64,000 bases of DNA from Anaerolineae bacterium (GCA_027494015.1 JAOSJP010000006.1:101570-165569), one strand, 5' to 3'; shown: positions 20,640 through 29,799, counted from the first letter of the stretch. The notes: generated by a model not told the origin, from the sequence alone. A program made the numbers and translations.

Positions 20640-21425
20640 TTGCACGTCGTAGCGATTGCATCCATGACGCCGGACACCGAGGCGGCTGTCTCGGTGGACT
20701 CCGGCGGGAACGTCCAGTGGGGCGACAAGCTGGTGGTCAACCCCTGGGACGAGTACGCCATCACCGAAGCCGTGCTGCTCAAGGGCGCGCACAACGGCCA
20801 GGTGACCGTCATGACCGTCGGGCCGGAGCCGCAGGCCGAGGCGCTCAAGCACGGCCTGGCCATCGGCTGCGACCAGGCCGTTCGCGTGTGGGACCCGGCG
20901 CTTGCCGGGGGCGACAGCCTGGCCTACGCCAGCGCCGCCGCCGCCGCCATCCGCAAGCTGGGCGACGCTGATCTGGTCATCTTCGGCAAGGAGCTGTCCG
21001 ACAGCGCCAGCGACCAGCACGTTTTCCAGACGGCGCGCAAGCTCGGCTGGACGATGATCGGCTTCGTCGCCAGGATCGAGGCGATTGACTTCGCCGCGCG
21101 CACCATCCGCGTCCGCCGCATGACCGATCAGGGCACCGAAATAGTCAGCGGTCGCCTGCCCGCCGTGATCAGCGTGCTGAAGGACATCAACGAGCCGAAA
21201 TACCCGACCTTCATCGGCATCCGCAAGGCGGCCAAAGCCGAGATTCCCGTCTGGTCGCTGGCCGATCTGGGGCTGAGCGCTGCCGCCGTCGCCCCCAAGA
21301 CGGCGATCAGCGGGCATCGCGAGCTGCCCAAGCGCGAAGGCTCCGCCGAGATCATCGAGGGGGCCAGCGCCCAGGAGAAAGCGGCCAGGCTGGTCGCCCG
21401 CCTGCTGGAGGAGAAGATCCTATGA
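20640..21425 (+). CDS. etfB: Electron transfer flavoprotein subunit beta
   Basis: The 261-residue protein resembles EtfB/FixA: 'NPWDEYAITEAVLLK', 'LAIGCDQAVRVWDPA', and 'LPAVISVLKDINEPKYPTFI' (the family signature region). It binds AMP and pairs with EtfA to shuttle electrons from acyl-CoA dehydrogenase to the quinone pool. The start codon is TTG at 20640, supported by GAGGAG about 8 nt upstream and homology beginning there. Its stop overlaps the etfA ATG by 4 nt, so translation is coupled. Confidence 0.93.
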   Translation: MHVVAIASMTPDTEAAVSVDSGGNVQWGDKLVVNPWDEYAITEAVLLKGAHNGQVTVMTVGPEPQAEALKHGLAIGCDQAVRVWDPALAGGDSLAYASAAAAAIRKLGDADLVIFGKELSDSASDQHVFQTARKLGWTMIGFVARIEAIDFAARTIRVRRMTDQGTEIVSGRLPAVISVLKDINEPKYPTFIGIRKAAKAEIPVWSLADLGLSAAAVAPKTAISGHRELPKREGSAEIIEGASAQEKAARLVARLLEEKIL

Positions 21426-22405
21426 GCGCCGCCATCTTTGTCTGGATCGAGCAGCACGGCGGCCAGCCGGCCAGCGCGTCGTGGGAAGCTCTGGGAGTGG
21501 CCCGCTCGCTGGCCGCCAGCGGGGCGGTGACGGCGCTCGTCTTCGGCGACGGCGCGCAGACTGGGGCCATCGCCCAGGCCGCGTTCGAGCACGGCGCGGA
21601 TGCCGTCATCCAGGCGGGCGATGCCTCGCTGGCCCGCTACCGCTTCGAGCCGTATGTGGCGCTGCTGGCCGCGCTGGTCAAGGAGCGCGCGCCGGACGTG
21701 GTGCTGGCCGCGGCGACCATCGCCGGGCGCGAGCTGCTGGCGGGCGCCGCCGCCGACCTCGACGCGCCCCTGCTGGCCGACGTAACCGAATTGGCGCTGG
21801 ACGGCGGCAAGCTGCGCGCCGTGCGCCCGGTGCTGGGCGGCAATGTGCTGCGCGCGGAAGCGGTCGTCGGCGACGGGCCGCAGTTCGTCGCACCCCGCCC
21901 GCGCGCCTTCCCCGTGCCGGAACCCCAGCCGGGGCGCTCCGGCGAAGTGATCATCGTCGCGCCCGCGCTGACCCCGGACGCCATTCCCACCCAGATCGAG
22001 CGCGTCGAGACGAGCGGCGGCCAGGTCAGCCTGACCGACGCGGGTGTCGTCGTCGCTGGCGGACGCGGCGTCGGTGGAGCGGACGGCTTCGCCCCTCTGC
22101 GCGCGCTGGCCGACGTGCTCGGCGCGGCGCTGGGGGCCAGCCGCGCCGCCGTTGACGCAGGCTGGATCGCCTATGAGCACCAGGTCGGGCAGACGGGCAA
22201 GGTCGTCTCGCCAGACCTGTACATCGCGGCGGGCATCTCCGGGGCCATCCAGCACCAGGCGGGGATGCGCACGGCCAAAGTGATCGTCGCCATCAACAAA
22301 GACCCGGACGCGCCCATCTTCAAGCTGGCTCGCTTCGGCATCGTCGGCGACCTGTCCGAGGTGATTCCGGCGCTGACCGAGGCGTTCCGCCAGCGCCTGG
22401 CCTGA
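21422..22405 (+). CDS. etfA: Electron transfer flavoprotein subunit alpha
   Basis: The 327-residue FAD-binding partner of EtfB has the C-terminal FAD domain with '[15 protein letters not shown]', '[20 protein letters not shown]', '[18 protein letters not shown]' and '[20 protein letters not shown]', the family hallmark. The start ATG overlaps the etfB stop (ATGA). It ends 23 bp before a strong terminator, closing the acyl-CoA dehydrogenase-etfBA unit. Confidence 0.95.
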   Translation: MSAAIFVWIEQHGGQPASASWEALGVARSLAASGAVTALVFGDGAQTGAIAQAAFEHGADAVIQAGDASLARYRFEPYVALLAALVKERAPDVVLAAATIAGRELLAGAAADLDAPLLADVTELALDGGKLRAVRPVLGGNVLRAEAVVGDGPQFVAPRPRAFPVPEPQPGRSGEVIIVAPALTPDAIPTQIERVETSGGQVSLTDAGVVVAGGRGVGGADGFAPLRALADVLGAALGASRAAVDAGWIAYEHQVGQTGKVVSPDLYIAAGISGAIQHQAGMRTAKVIVAINKDPDAPIFKLARFGIVGDLSEVIPALTEAFRQRLA

Positions 22406-22427
22406 CGGCGATGCTGTGCGATGCAGG

Positions 22428-22465
22428 ACACAGGTCTCCCCTCGTCGGGAGACCTGTGTTTGTCA
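22428..22465 (+). terminator. Intrinsic terminator after etfA
   Basis: A perfect 13-bp stem ACACAGGTCTCCC/GGGAGACCTGTGT with loop CTCGTC is followed by TTGTC. The T-tract is short, so efficiency is uncertain. Confidence 0.7.
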
Positions 22466-22659
22466 GGTGTTGACATTAGGTGCGGATGTGCCGAATATCA
22501 CTGGTGATAGGTATCGGTTGTTGGTTGCTGGCTGTTGATGATTGGCTGTCGGTTATTGAATGGGCGCTGCGAGCGCCCGCAGACTGTGCTCTGATGGCTG
22601 ATCGCCGGTCATCAAACGCTGGCAACCCCCAAGCACACCAAGCACAAGGAGTATTCGTC

Positions 22660-23919
22660 ATGCGCAAGACCGTATTTGCTCTCGTATTGATCGCTGCCGT
22701 ACTTGCGGCGAGCCTGGCTCCACTGGCCGGGCGCACCCAGGCACAGGACGCGCCCAGGCTGCGCATGGGCCTGCTGCCGATCCTGGACGTGCTGCCCTTC
22801 TACGTGGCCGACGAAGCCGGTTACTTCGCCGAAGAGGGTGTTGAGATCGAGCTGATCCCGGTCAGCAGCGCCCTGGAGCGCGACCAACTGGTCATCGCCG
22901 GCGCGATTGATGGCATGGTCAACGACCTGGTCAGCACCGGCATTTTCAACCAGGATGAGCCGCTGGTGCAGATCGTGGCGCTGGCCCGCCGCGCTTACCC
23001 GGATGCCCCGCAGTTCCGCCTGCTGGCCGCGCCGCGCAGCAACATCACCATCCCCAGCGACCTGACCTACGTCGAGATCGGCATCAGCGAGAACTCGGTC
23101 ATTCACTACATCGCCCAGCGCATTCTCGAAGCGGAGGGTATCAGCGCCGCCGATCTGAGCTTCCGCGCCGAGCCGAACATCGCCATTCGCTACCAACTGC
23201 TGATGGAAGGCCAGTTCAAGGCGGCCTGCCTGCCCGATCCGCTGGCTCAGGCGGCCATCGTCGGCGGGGCGAACCTGATCGCTGACGATACCGCGCTGGT
23301 TGAGACGCAGTTCAGCCAGAGCGTGCTCGGCTTCCGCACGGAGGTGATCGAGCAGCAGCCGGAGGCCGTTGAGGGCTTCCTGCGGGCGTGGATGCGCGCT
23401 GCTGAAGACATCAACACCGACCCGCAAGCCTACCGCGACCTGTGGCTGGAGAAAACGAACGTGCCCGACAGCGTGAAGGATACCTATGCGCTGCCGCCCT
23501 TCCCCACCTATGAGATCACCACCGAGGCCGCCTGGGAAGACACCGTCGCCTGGCTGATCGAGCAGGGCATTGTGGAGAGCACGGCGAGCTACGCCGACAC
23601 CGTTAATCCGGCGTTCCTGGAAGCCATCGCGCCCGCTGCCGGTGACCCCGCGCAGGGCGAGGCGCTGTTCGCCAGCCAGGGCTGCATCGGCTGCCATTCG
23701 CTGGATGGGACGGCGGGCGCCGGACCGTCGGTGGCCGGTATCGCCGGCCGGGCGGGGAGCACGGTCGCCGGGCAGAGCGCGGAGGAATACCTGCACCAGG
23801 CCATCGTCGAGCCGGCGGCCTTCGTCGTCGAGGGCTTCGGGCCAATCATGCCCGCCTACGACGCGCTGAGCGAGGCGGACGTGGCGGCGCTGGTCGCCTA
23901 TCTGATGACGCTGGAATAG
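22660..23919 (+). CDS. NMT1/THI5-like ABC binding protein fused to a C-terminal cytochrome c domain
   Basis: The 419-residue exported protein starts with a signal peptide ('TVFALVLIAAVLAASLAPLA', cleavage near AQA-QD). Residues about 30-330 resemble NMT1/SsuA-type periplasmic binding proteins ('LDVLPFYVADEAGYFAEEGV', 'FKAACLPDPLAQAA'). After a short linker, residues about 332-419 form a class I cytochrome c: 'GEALFASQGCIGCHS' with C342, C345 and H346 as haem ligands, and M397 in 'GPIMPAYDAL' as the likely sixth ligand, ending 'VAALVAYLMTLE'. ATG start with AAGGA upstream. ATPase and permease genes follow after a repeat. The joint role of transport and redox domains is unknown. Confidence 0.88.
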   Translation: MRKTVFALVLIAAVLAASLAPLAGRTQAQDAPRLRMGLLPILDVLPFYVADEAGYFAEEGVEIELIPVSSALERDQLVIAGAIDGMVNDLVSTGIFNQDEPLVQIVALARRAYPDAPQFRLLAAPRSNITIPSDLTYVEIGISENSVIHYIAQRILEAEGISAADLSFRAEPNIAIRYQLLMEGQFKAACLPDPLAQAAIVGGANLIADDTALVETQFSQSVLGFRTEVIEQQPEAVEGFLRAWMRAAEDINTDPQAYRDLWLEKTNVPDSVKDTYALPPFPTYEITTEAAWEDTVAWLIEQGIVESTASYADTVNPAFLEAIAPAAGDPAQGEALFASQGCIGCHSLDGTAGAGPSVAGIAGRAGSTVAGQSAEEYLHQAIVEPAAFVVEGFGPIMPAYDALSEADVAALVAYLMTLE

Positions 23920-23935
23920 CGAGACAGGCGCAGAA

Positions 23936-24030
23936 CCTCACCCCCCAACCCCCTCTCCAAAATGGAGAGGGGGAGTCACGCGAAGCGTGGCGGGGGTGAG
24001 GTCAGCCAGGGCGCAGCAGAGCAGCGCCCC
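23936..24030. repeat. Variant structured repeat between binding protein and ATPase genes
   Basis: CCTCACCCCCC and CGGGGGTGAGG flank a hairpin CCCTCTCCAAAATGGAGAGGG, followed by the 'gggcgcagcagagcagcgcc' palindrome. It sits inside the ABC importer gene set. Confidence 0.75.
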
Positions 24031-24097
24031 TACGCGAGAGGCCGCTGTCTTGGAGGGGCGGCGCTCTGCTCCGCCCTCTCACCTTTCACGACGGATC

Positions 24098-24883
24098 ATG
24101 ATCACCATCGAGCACCTCACCTTCCGCTACGGCCCGCGCGGGGCGCCGATCTTCCAGGATTTCTCGTGGCACGTCGCGCCGGGCGAAGCGTGGTCCATCA
24201 TCGGCGCGTCCGGCTGCGGCAAGACGACGCTGCTGACGCTGATTGCCGGGCTGCGCCGCGCCGTCAGCGGGACGATCTGCGTCGGCCAGACGGTGATCCG
24301 TCGTCCGCGCCCCGAAACAGGGCTGATCCTGCAAGACTTCGGCCTGCTGCCCTGGGCGACAGTGTGGGACAACGTGGCCCTGGGGCTGCGCGTGCGCCGC
24401 TTCTACGGGCCGGACGGCACGCACGCCCCGCGCGGCGCGCCGTCGCCCTCGCGCAAGGAGGCGCGGGCGATGGTCGCCCACTGGCTGGCGCGGCTCAACA
24501 TCTACGACCAGCGCGACAAGTTCCCCGGCGCGATCAGCGGCGGGCAGCGCCAGCGCACGGCCATCGCCCGGACGCTGGCCCTGCAACCGGACGTGCTGCT
24601 GATGGACGAGCCGTTCAGCAGCCTGGACGCGCCCACCCGCGAAGACCTGCAGAGCCTGATCCTGCAACTGCGCGCGGAGATGAATCTGACCAGCGTGATC
24701 GTCACCCACGCCATCGAGGAAGCGGCTATCCTGGGCCGCCGCATTCTGGTGCTGGGTCATCCCCCCAACACCGCGCCCGTCATCGTCGAGAACCCCGGTG
24801 CCGGCGCGTCCGGCTACCGCAGCACAACGGACTTCCTGGACAAATGCACCGAGCTACGCACTCTGCTGGGCCTGGCCCACTGA
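24098..24883 (+). CDS. ABC importer ATP-binding protein (SsuB/TauB-like)
   Basis: The 261-residue ATPase has Walker A 'IIGASGCGKTTLLTLIAG', Q-loop 'LILQDFGLLPWATVWDNVA', signature 'AISGGQRQRTAIARTL', Walker B 'VLLMDEPFSSLDAPT' and H-loop 'VIVTHAIEEA'. This matches nitrate/sulfonate/taurine or HMP-type importers that use NMT1-like binding proteins. The start ATG at 24098 is at the homology boundary. The permease frame overlaps its 3' end. Confidence 0.92.
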   Translation: MITIEHLTFRYGPRGAPIFQDFSWHVAPGEAWSIIGASGCGKTTLLTLIAGLRRAVSGTICVGQTVIRRPRPETGLILQDFGLLPWATVWDNVALGLRVRRFYGPDGTHAPRGAPSPSRKEARAMVAHWLARLNIYDQRDKFPGAISGGQRQRTAIARTLALQPDVLLMDEPFSSLDAPTREDLQSLILQLRAEMNLTSVIVTHAIEEAAILGRRILVLGHPPNTAPVIVENPGAGASGYRSTTDFLDKCTELRTLLGLAH

Positions 24884-25695
24884 CTCCCGCCGAGGCCACC
24901 ACGAGCGCCGAGCCAGGCGCTGCGCGCCATGTGCTGCGCGGCATCGGGGCGCGCGCCCTCAACCTGACGCTGGCGCTGGCCATCTTCCTGGCTTGCTGGG
25001 CGGCGCTGGCCGCCGCGCTGCGCCGCGACATCATGCCCTACCCCTGGGACGTGCTGCCTGTCTTCGTCGAGGAGATTCAGGGCGACCTGTGGGATCACAC
25101 CGTCGCCAGCGCGGAGCGCGTGCTGAAGGCGGTCGTCTTCGCCACGCTGATCGCCACGCCGGTGGGCATGGGCCTGGGCCAGATTCGCGTGCTCAACCGC
25201 ATCTTCTCGCCGCTGATCGGGCTGGTGAATCCCATCCCCAAAATCGTCTTCCTGCCGGTGATCCTGGTCATCATGGGCTATGGCGAGATGTCGAAGGTCT
25301 TCCTGATCGCGCTGATCCTCTTCTTCCAGATTCTCGTCGTGGTGCGCGACGAAGCGGCCAGCCTGCGCCCGGAGCTGATCCAGTCGGTGCGCTCGCTGGG
25401 AGCGGGACGGCGCGCGCTGTTCCGCTACGTGTACCTGCCCGCCTCGCTGCCCGCCGTGCTGACTGCGCTGCGTGTCTCGGTGGGCACGGCCATCGCCGTG
25501 CTGTTCATCGCCGAGCAATACGCGACGCGCCAGGGCCTGGGCTACTACATCGTCACCCTGACCTGGCAGCGCCTGCGCTACGACAAGATGTATGCGGGCA
25601 TCCTGGCCATGTCGCTGCTGGGGCTGACGCTCTACCTGGTTGTAGACGCGCTGGAGCGGGTTGTTGGGCGCTGGCGTCATGCGGGGGAGAGTTAG
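24844..25695 (+). CDS. ABC importer permease (SsuC/TauC-like)
   Basis: This binding-protein-dependent permease has about six membrane segments ('LNLTLALAIFLACWAALAAA', 'NPIPKIVFLPVILVIMGYGE') and the EAA-type loop 'SVRSLGAGRRALFRYVYLPA'. The likely ATG at 24844 overlaps the ATPase gene by 40 bp. A GTG at 24931 would give a shorter form without the polar N-terminus. With the ATPase and the binding protein it forms a complete importer. The substrate is not evident; thiamine precursor, riboflavin, sulfonate or nitrate are all possible for this family. Confidence 0.88.
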   Translation: MHRATHSAGPGPLTPAEATTSAEPGAARHVLRGIGARALNLTLALAIFLACWAALAAALRRDIMPYPWDVLPVFVEEIQGDLWDHTVASAERVLKAVVFATLIATPVGMGLGQIRVLNRIFSPLIGLVNPIPKIVFLPVILVIMGYGEMSKVFLIALILFFQILVVVRDEAASLRPELIQSVRSLGAGRRALFRYVYLPASLPAVLTALRVSVGTAIAVLFIAEQYATRQGLGYYIVTLTWQRLRYDKMYAGILAMSLLGLTLYLVVDALERVVGRWRHAGES

Positions 25696-25698
25696 ACC

Positions 25699-25941
25699 AT
25701 GCCCACTGTCATGCGCATCAGCCCCTACCCTTTCTTCTTCTACCTGAACGAAAGCAGCGAGCCTCGTCACGTCCATGTGCGCTACGGCGACAGTGAAGCC
25801 AAGTTCTGGCTGGAGCCGCTCACGCTGGCATGGCCACTTGGCCTGAACGACCGCCAACTTGCTCAGGTCAAGCGTCACATAGACGACAACCTGGCGTTTC
25901 TGATAGAATCGTGGGACAAGCTCTTGGGAGCGCGCTCATGA
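25699..25941 (+). CDS. DUF4160 family protein
   Basis: The 80-residue protein begins 'MPTVMRISPYPFFFYLNESS' and contains 'RHVHVRYGDSEAKFWL', the DUF4160 hallmark. It starts 3 nt after the permease stop and overlaps the next gene by 4 nt. DUF4160-DUF2442 pairs recur across bacteria and have been proposed as toxin-antitoxin-like modules; function is unproven. The tight spacing makes cotranscription with the importer likely, though the pair may just have landed there. Confidence 0.85.
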   Translation: MPTVMRISPYPFFFYLNESSEPRHVHVRYGDSEAKFWLEPLTLAWPLGLNDRQLAQVKRHIDDNLAFLIESWDKLLGARS

Positions 25942-26225
25942 GTCAAACCTACGATGCCCCTCAGGAAGCCGACCGTCCGGTTGCGGTCGAGATCAGCGCC
26001 GCCATGCTGCGCGTCACGCTGGCTGATGGCCGGATTATCGCCACGCCGCTCGATTGGTACCCGCGACTGGCACAGGCCACGCCCGAACAGCGGGCGCGGT
26101 ACGAACTGAGTATCGCCGGTATCCACTGGCCGGACCTTGACGAGGATTTGTCGGTGAGGGGAATGCTGCGTGGAGAGCGCCCGCCGCAGGTCAGTCCGCA
26201 GGACACCGCCGGGACCAGTGCCTAG
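25938..26225 (+). CDS. DUF2442 domain protein
   Basis: The 95-residue protein has the DUF2442 core 'AAMLRVTLADGRIIATPLDW' and 'IHWPDLDEDLSVRGML'. Its ATG overlaps the DUF4160 stop (ATGA), so the two are translationally coupled. In known pairs DUF2442 is the regulatory or antitoxin-like partner, which is inference here. A Pro/Gly-rich tail follows the domain. Confidence 0.85.
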   Translation: MSQTYDAPQEADRPVAVEISAAMLRVTLADGRIIATPLDWYPRLAQATPEQRARYELSIAGIHWPDLDEDLSVRGMLRGERPPQVSPQDTAGTSA

Positions 26226-26576
26226 AACGTGATATGAACTCGGCACCCGCGACAAGGGAGAGCGGCGCTCTGTTGACCTCACCCCCCTGGCCTCGCTACG
26301 CTCGGCCTTTCCCCCTCTCCATGCATGGAGGGGGGGTGTCGAGGCGCGTCAGCGCCGAGACGGGGGTGAGGTAAACCAGGGCACAGCAGAGCAGCGCCCC
26401 TACTGCTCGCCCCCATGCCTTTGAAGCAAGCCTCGCCGAAAGGGAAACGTGCGCGAGGCGAAGCAACTCCATTGCTGGCCGCTGAACGCTGACTGCTAAA
26501 AGAACGCTCCCCCACCGGGCGGCGAGGGAGCGCGTTCTTGTTATCGCAATGGCGTTTGTAGCACTCTGGCAGAGGC
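26226..26576. other. Repeat and terminator interval
   Basis: 26277-26371 is a structured repeat copy, followed by the GGCACAGCAGAGCAGCGCC palindrome and the minus-strand terminator at 26499-26542. No gene is supported. Confidence 0.75.
26499..26542 (-). terminator. Terminator of the BMP-family gene
   Basis: On the minus strand AGAACGCGCTCCC and GGGAGCGTTCT pair around a GC-rich loop and are followed by TTTTAG. It lies 35-78 nt after the stop of the binding protein gene. Confidence 0.7.
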
Positions 26577-27638
26577 TTACTCGCCGTAGCCGGTGGAGAT
26601 GGAGCCATCGAGCAGGCCAGCGGCGACCTCTTCCAGCTCGGCCTTGACCTCATCGGGCACGAAGTCGGCCAGGTCGTGGAAGTCGGCCAGGCCCGCTTCG
26701 CCGAAGAAGTTGCCCGGCTCCAGCGTCTCATCAGCATGGGCCATCAGGATCTCGGCCACGCCCTTGTCCAGCAGCTTCATCGCGCTGGAAACCAGGCAGG
26801 GGTGCGCTTCGGGCACCGTCTGCCACTGGTCGGAGTCCACGCCGATGCAGAACGGCGGCGGACCCCCTGCCCCTACCGCGTTGGCCACTTCGATCAGCGC
26901 GCCGTTGCCCGTCTTGCCGCCCGCGCCAAAGACCACATCAGCGTCCTGGTCGAGCGCCTGCCGGGCCGTCGTCGCCCCCCATTCGGGGTCGGTGAACGCC
27001 TGGTCAATAGACCCCGGATGGTAGGTCGAGATGATCTTGATGTCCGGGTTGATCGCCCGCGCTGCCGCTTCGTAGCCTTCCTTGAAGGCCACCACCGGCG
27101 GCACCTGGTCGGTGCCCAGCACGGCAGCAATCGTCCCCGTCTGGGTCAGCCGCGCCGCCAGCACGCCCGCCAGATAGCCCGACTGATCCTCGCGGAAGAT
27201 CAAGCCCACCACGTTGTCCACCGCCTCGGCCTGGAACTGATCCACCCCGATGAACAGCACGTCCGGGTAGAGAGCCGCCGCTTCCAGCGTGGCGTTGCCC
27301 AGCGCGTAGCCCACCGTCACGATCACGTCGTAATCGTTCTCGGCGAACTCAGCAATGTTGTCGGCGTAGTCCGCCGCGTCCACCGTCTCGATGTAGTTCA
27401 CGGTTGCGCCGCACGTCTCCGCCGCCAGCACGCCTTCCCACGAGTTCTGGTTGAAGCTCTTGTCGTTGATCTGCCCGACATCCGTCACCAGGCCGATCTG
27501 CAGATCGCTCAGGTCGTAGTCGTCGCAGGGGATGAGGTCTTTGACCGTGAATTCCTCTTCCTCCTCCTGGGCGACGACAAGCTGTGCTGCCATGAGCACG
27601 AGCACTAACACGAGTAATGATGTCAACAGTCGCTTCAT
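26577..27638 (-). CDS. BMP family ABC transporter substrate-binding protein
   Basis: The 353-residue protein has a signal peptide ('LLTSLLVLVLVLMAAQLVVA' then QEEEEE) and a BMP/PnrA-like fold: 'IGLVTDVGQINDKSFNQNSW', 'VIVTVGYALGNATLEAA', 'FREDQSGYLAGVLAARLTQT', 'DADVVFGAGGKTGNGALIEV' and 'CIGVDSDQWQT'. This family binds nucleosides for ABC import. No lipobox Cys is present after the signal. The ATG at 27638 with AAGGAG fits. The usual ATPase and two permease genes are not adjacent, so it is an orphan component. A terminator follows. Confidence 0.9.
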   Translation of the reverse strand: MKRLLTSLLVLVLVLMAAQLVVAQEEEEEFTVKDLIPCDDYDLSDLQIGLVTDVGQINDKSFNQNSWEGVLAAETCGATVNYIETVDAADYADNIAEFAENDYDVIVTVGYALGNATLEAAALYPDVLFIGVDQFQAEAVDNVVGLIFREDQSGYLAGVLAARLTQTGTIAAVLGTDQVPPVVAFKEGYEAAARAINPDIKIISTYHPGSIDQAFTDPEWGATTARQALDQDADVVFGAGGKTGNGALIEVANAVGAGGPPPFCIGVDSDQWQTVPEAHPCLVSSAMKLLDKGVAEILMAHADETLEPGNFFGEAGLADFHDLADFVPDEVKAELEEVAAGLLDGSISTGYGE

Positions 27639-27772
27639 ATCCGCAATCTCCTTGAAACATTCTATGCGCAATTTGGTGGGTCGGCAGACCCATTTATGAG
27701 TATAGCTGATCTTGGCTGAAATGTGGAAAAGAACTCAGGGCAGGGTGATTGTATCAAACGTGCGCGTTGTTC
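27639..27772. other. Upstream region of the BMP gene
   Basis: A short non-coding stretch leads into the tandem array. No clear promoter motif is visible. Confidence 0.4.
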
Positions 27773-28715
27773 TACCTCACCCCCAGCCTCGCTGCGCTCG
27801 GCTTTCCCCCTCTCCGTTGACGGAGAGGGGGCGGCGAGGCGCGCCCGCGCCGAGACGGGGGTGAGGTCAACCAGGGCGCAGCAGAGCAGCGCCCCTACCT
27901 GACAGGTTTTGCACGCGCCCGCGCGTCGCTTTACCTCACCCCCTGGCCTCGCTGCGCTCGGCCTTTCCCCCTCTCCGTTGACGGAGAGGGGGCGGCGAGA
28001 CGCGCCAGCGCCGCGCGGGGGTGAGGTCAACCAGGGCGCAGCAGAGCAGCGCCCCTACCTGACAGGTTTTGACGCGCCCGCGCGTCGCTTTACCTCACCC
28101 CCTGGCCTCGCTGCGCTCGGCTTTCCCCCTCTCCGTTGACGGAGAGGGGGCGGCGAGGCGCGCCCGCGCCGAGACGGGGGTGAGGTCAACCAGGGCGCAG
28201 CAGAGCAGCGCCCCTACCTGACAGGTTTTGCACGCGCCCGCGCGTCGCTTTACCTCACCCCCTGGCCTCGCTGCGCTCGGCTTGCCCCCTCTCCGTTGAC
28301 GGAGAGGGGGCGGCGAGGCGCGCCCGCGCCGAGCGGGGGTGAGGTCAACCAGGGCGCAGCAGAGCAGCGCCCCTACCTGACAGGTTTTGCACGCGCCCGC
28401 GCGTCGCTTTACCTCACCCCCTGGCCTCGCTGCGCTCGGCCTTTCCCCCTCTCCGTTGACGGAGAGGGGGCGGCGAGGCGCGCCAGCGCCGCGCGGGGGT
28501 GAGGTCAACCAGGGCGCAGCAGAGCAGCGCCCCTACCTGACAGGTTTTGCACGCGCCCGCGCGTCGCTTTACCTCACCCCCTGGCCTCGCTGCGCTCGGC
28601 CTTTCCCCTCTCCGTTGACGGAGAGGGGGCGGCGAGGCGCGCCAGCGCCGCGCGGGGGTGAGGTCAACCAGGACGCAGCAGAGCAGCGCCCCTACCTGAC
28701 AAGTTTCGCTCGCAC
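27773..28715. repeat. Six-copy tandem array of a 159-160 bp structured repeat
   Basis: Units begin at 27773, 27932, 28091, 28251, 28410 and 28570. Each has the CCTCACCCC...GGGGTGAGG cloverleaf-like core (about 90 bp, central hairpin CTCTCCGTTGACGGAGAG) plus a tail with the GGGCGCAGCAGAGCAGCGCC palindrome and 'ctgacaggttttgcacgcgc'. Copies differ by a few substitutions and 1-bp indels. There is no spacer diversity, so it is not a CRISPR. Open frames through it are by-products of the repeat. Confidence 0.93.
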
Positions 28716-28802
28716 CCCAAGTCGTGCGCCGCCAAGTCTGTTACAATTGCCGAAGATATGCTGCCGCGCACCCGGCGCGGCCCAGAACAGCCTCACACTC
28801 CT

Positions 28803-29537
28803 ATGCACACACACACCACCTCACATGCTGACCACGCCGCCTACGTGCGCGATATGTTCGGGCGCATCGCGCGGCGCTATGACCTGATGAACCGGCTGAT
28901 GACCTTCGGCCAGGATCGGCGCTGGCGGCGCTATGTCGTGGAGCGGGCGGCGCTGCGCCCCGGCGCGTGGCTGCTGGACATCGCCACCGGCACCGGCGAC
29001 ATCGCCTTCGAGGCGCGGCGGCAGGTCGGCGATCTGCACATCGTCGCGGCGGACTTCACCCTGCCGATGATGCGCGTCGGGCAGCGCCGCGAGAGTCTCA
29101 GCGGCGCTGATGGGCGGCGTCCCCTCTCGTGGCAGGCCGCCGACACGCTGCACCTGCCCTATGCCGCCCACACCTTCGACGCGGTGACGAGCGGCTACCT
29201 GTTTCGCAACGTGACGGACATCGCCGGGGCGCTGGCCGAGCAGGTGCGCGTGCTCAAGCCAGGCGGTCGGCTGGTCACGCTCGACACGACTCCGCCGCGC
29301 GGCCCGTTGCGCCCGCTGGTACAGCTCCACCTCAAGCTGGTCATCCCCCTGCTGGGGCGCTGGATCACCGGGCAGGCCGACGCCTACCGCTACCTGCCGG
29401 AGAGCACGCTCGGTTTCAAATCTGCCGAGGAGCTGGCCGCTCTGATGCGTGCAGCGGGCCTGGTGAACGTGGGCTGGCGGCGCTTCATGCTGGGCACGAT
29501 GGCCGTTCACTGGGGCACCAGGCCGGGCGCGGGCTGA
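28803..29537 (+). CDS. menG: Demethylmenaquinone/ubiquinone methyltransferase UbiE/MenG
   Basis: The protein has 'YVRDMFGRIARRYDLMNRLM' (UbiE signature 1), motif I 'LLDIATGTGDIAFEA', 'AADFTLPMMRVGQ', 'TSGYLFRNVTDIAGAL' (close to the conserved GLRNV) and 'YRYLPESTLGFKSAEELAAL'. It carries out the last C-methylation in menaquinone synthesis, fitting a genome that also encodes UbiA. I start it at 28803 (244 residues); no good ribosome site is visible. The tandem array ends about 90 bp upstream, so repeats abut its promoter region. Confidence 0.9.
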   Translation: MHTHTTSHADHAAYVRDMFGRIARRYDLMNRLMTFGQDRRWRRYVVERAALRPGAWLLDIATGTGDIAFEARRQVGDLHIVAADFTLPMMRVGQRRESLSGADGRRPLSWQAADTLHLPYAAHTFDAVTSGYLFRNVTDIAGALAEQVRVLKPGGRLVTLDTTPPRGPLRPLVQLHLKLVIPLLGRWITGQADAYRYLPESTLGFKSAEELAALMRAAGLVNVGWRRFMLGTMAVHWGTRPGAG

Positions 29538-29799
29538 GGGAGCGAGGCCTGTAGGGGCGTATTGCGATACGCCCCTACAACGGGCGCAGCAGAGCAGCGC
29601 CCCTACCTACGTGCGTCGTGACTTGGCCTCCCGCTTTCAAGCCAACCTACAACGGGCGCAGCAGAGCAGCGCCTCCTATCTGCGCCTCTCCCCAGTGGTC
29701 AGATCGAGTGGCGCGCGCGTACAATCTTTTCACTATGCACTATGAGCGGGGTGGTCACGGGGCGCGGCGGGGGGTTAGCATCCAGGCGAGGAAGAAGCG
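29538..29799. repeat. Palindromic repeats between menG and the thioredoxin-NHL gene
   Basis: 29551-29578 is a GTAGGGGCGTATTG/CGATACGCCCCTAC palindrome. Two short GGGCGCAGCAGAGCAGCGCC-type palindromes follow (about 29581 and 29652). No gene. Confidence 0.7.

Noticed and set aside
27773..28715. A CRISPR array
   Set aside because: Units are 159-160 bp with no short repeat-unique spacer alternation and no cas genes nearby.
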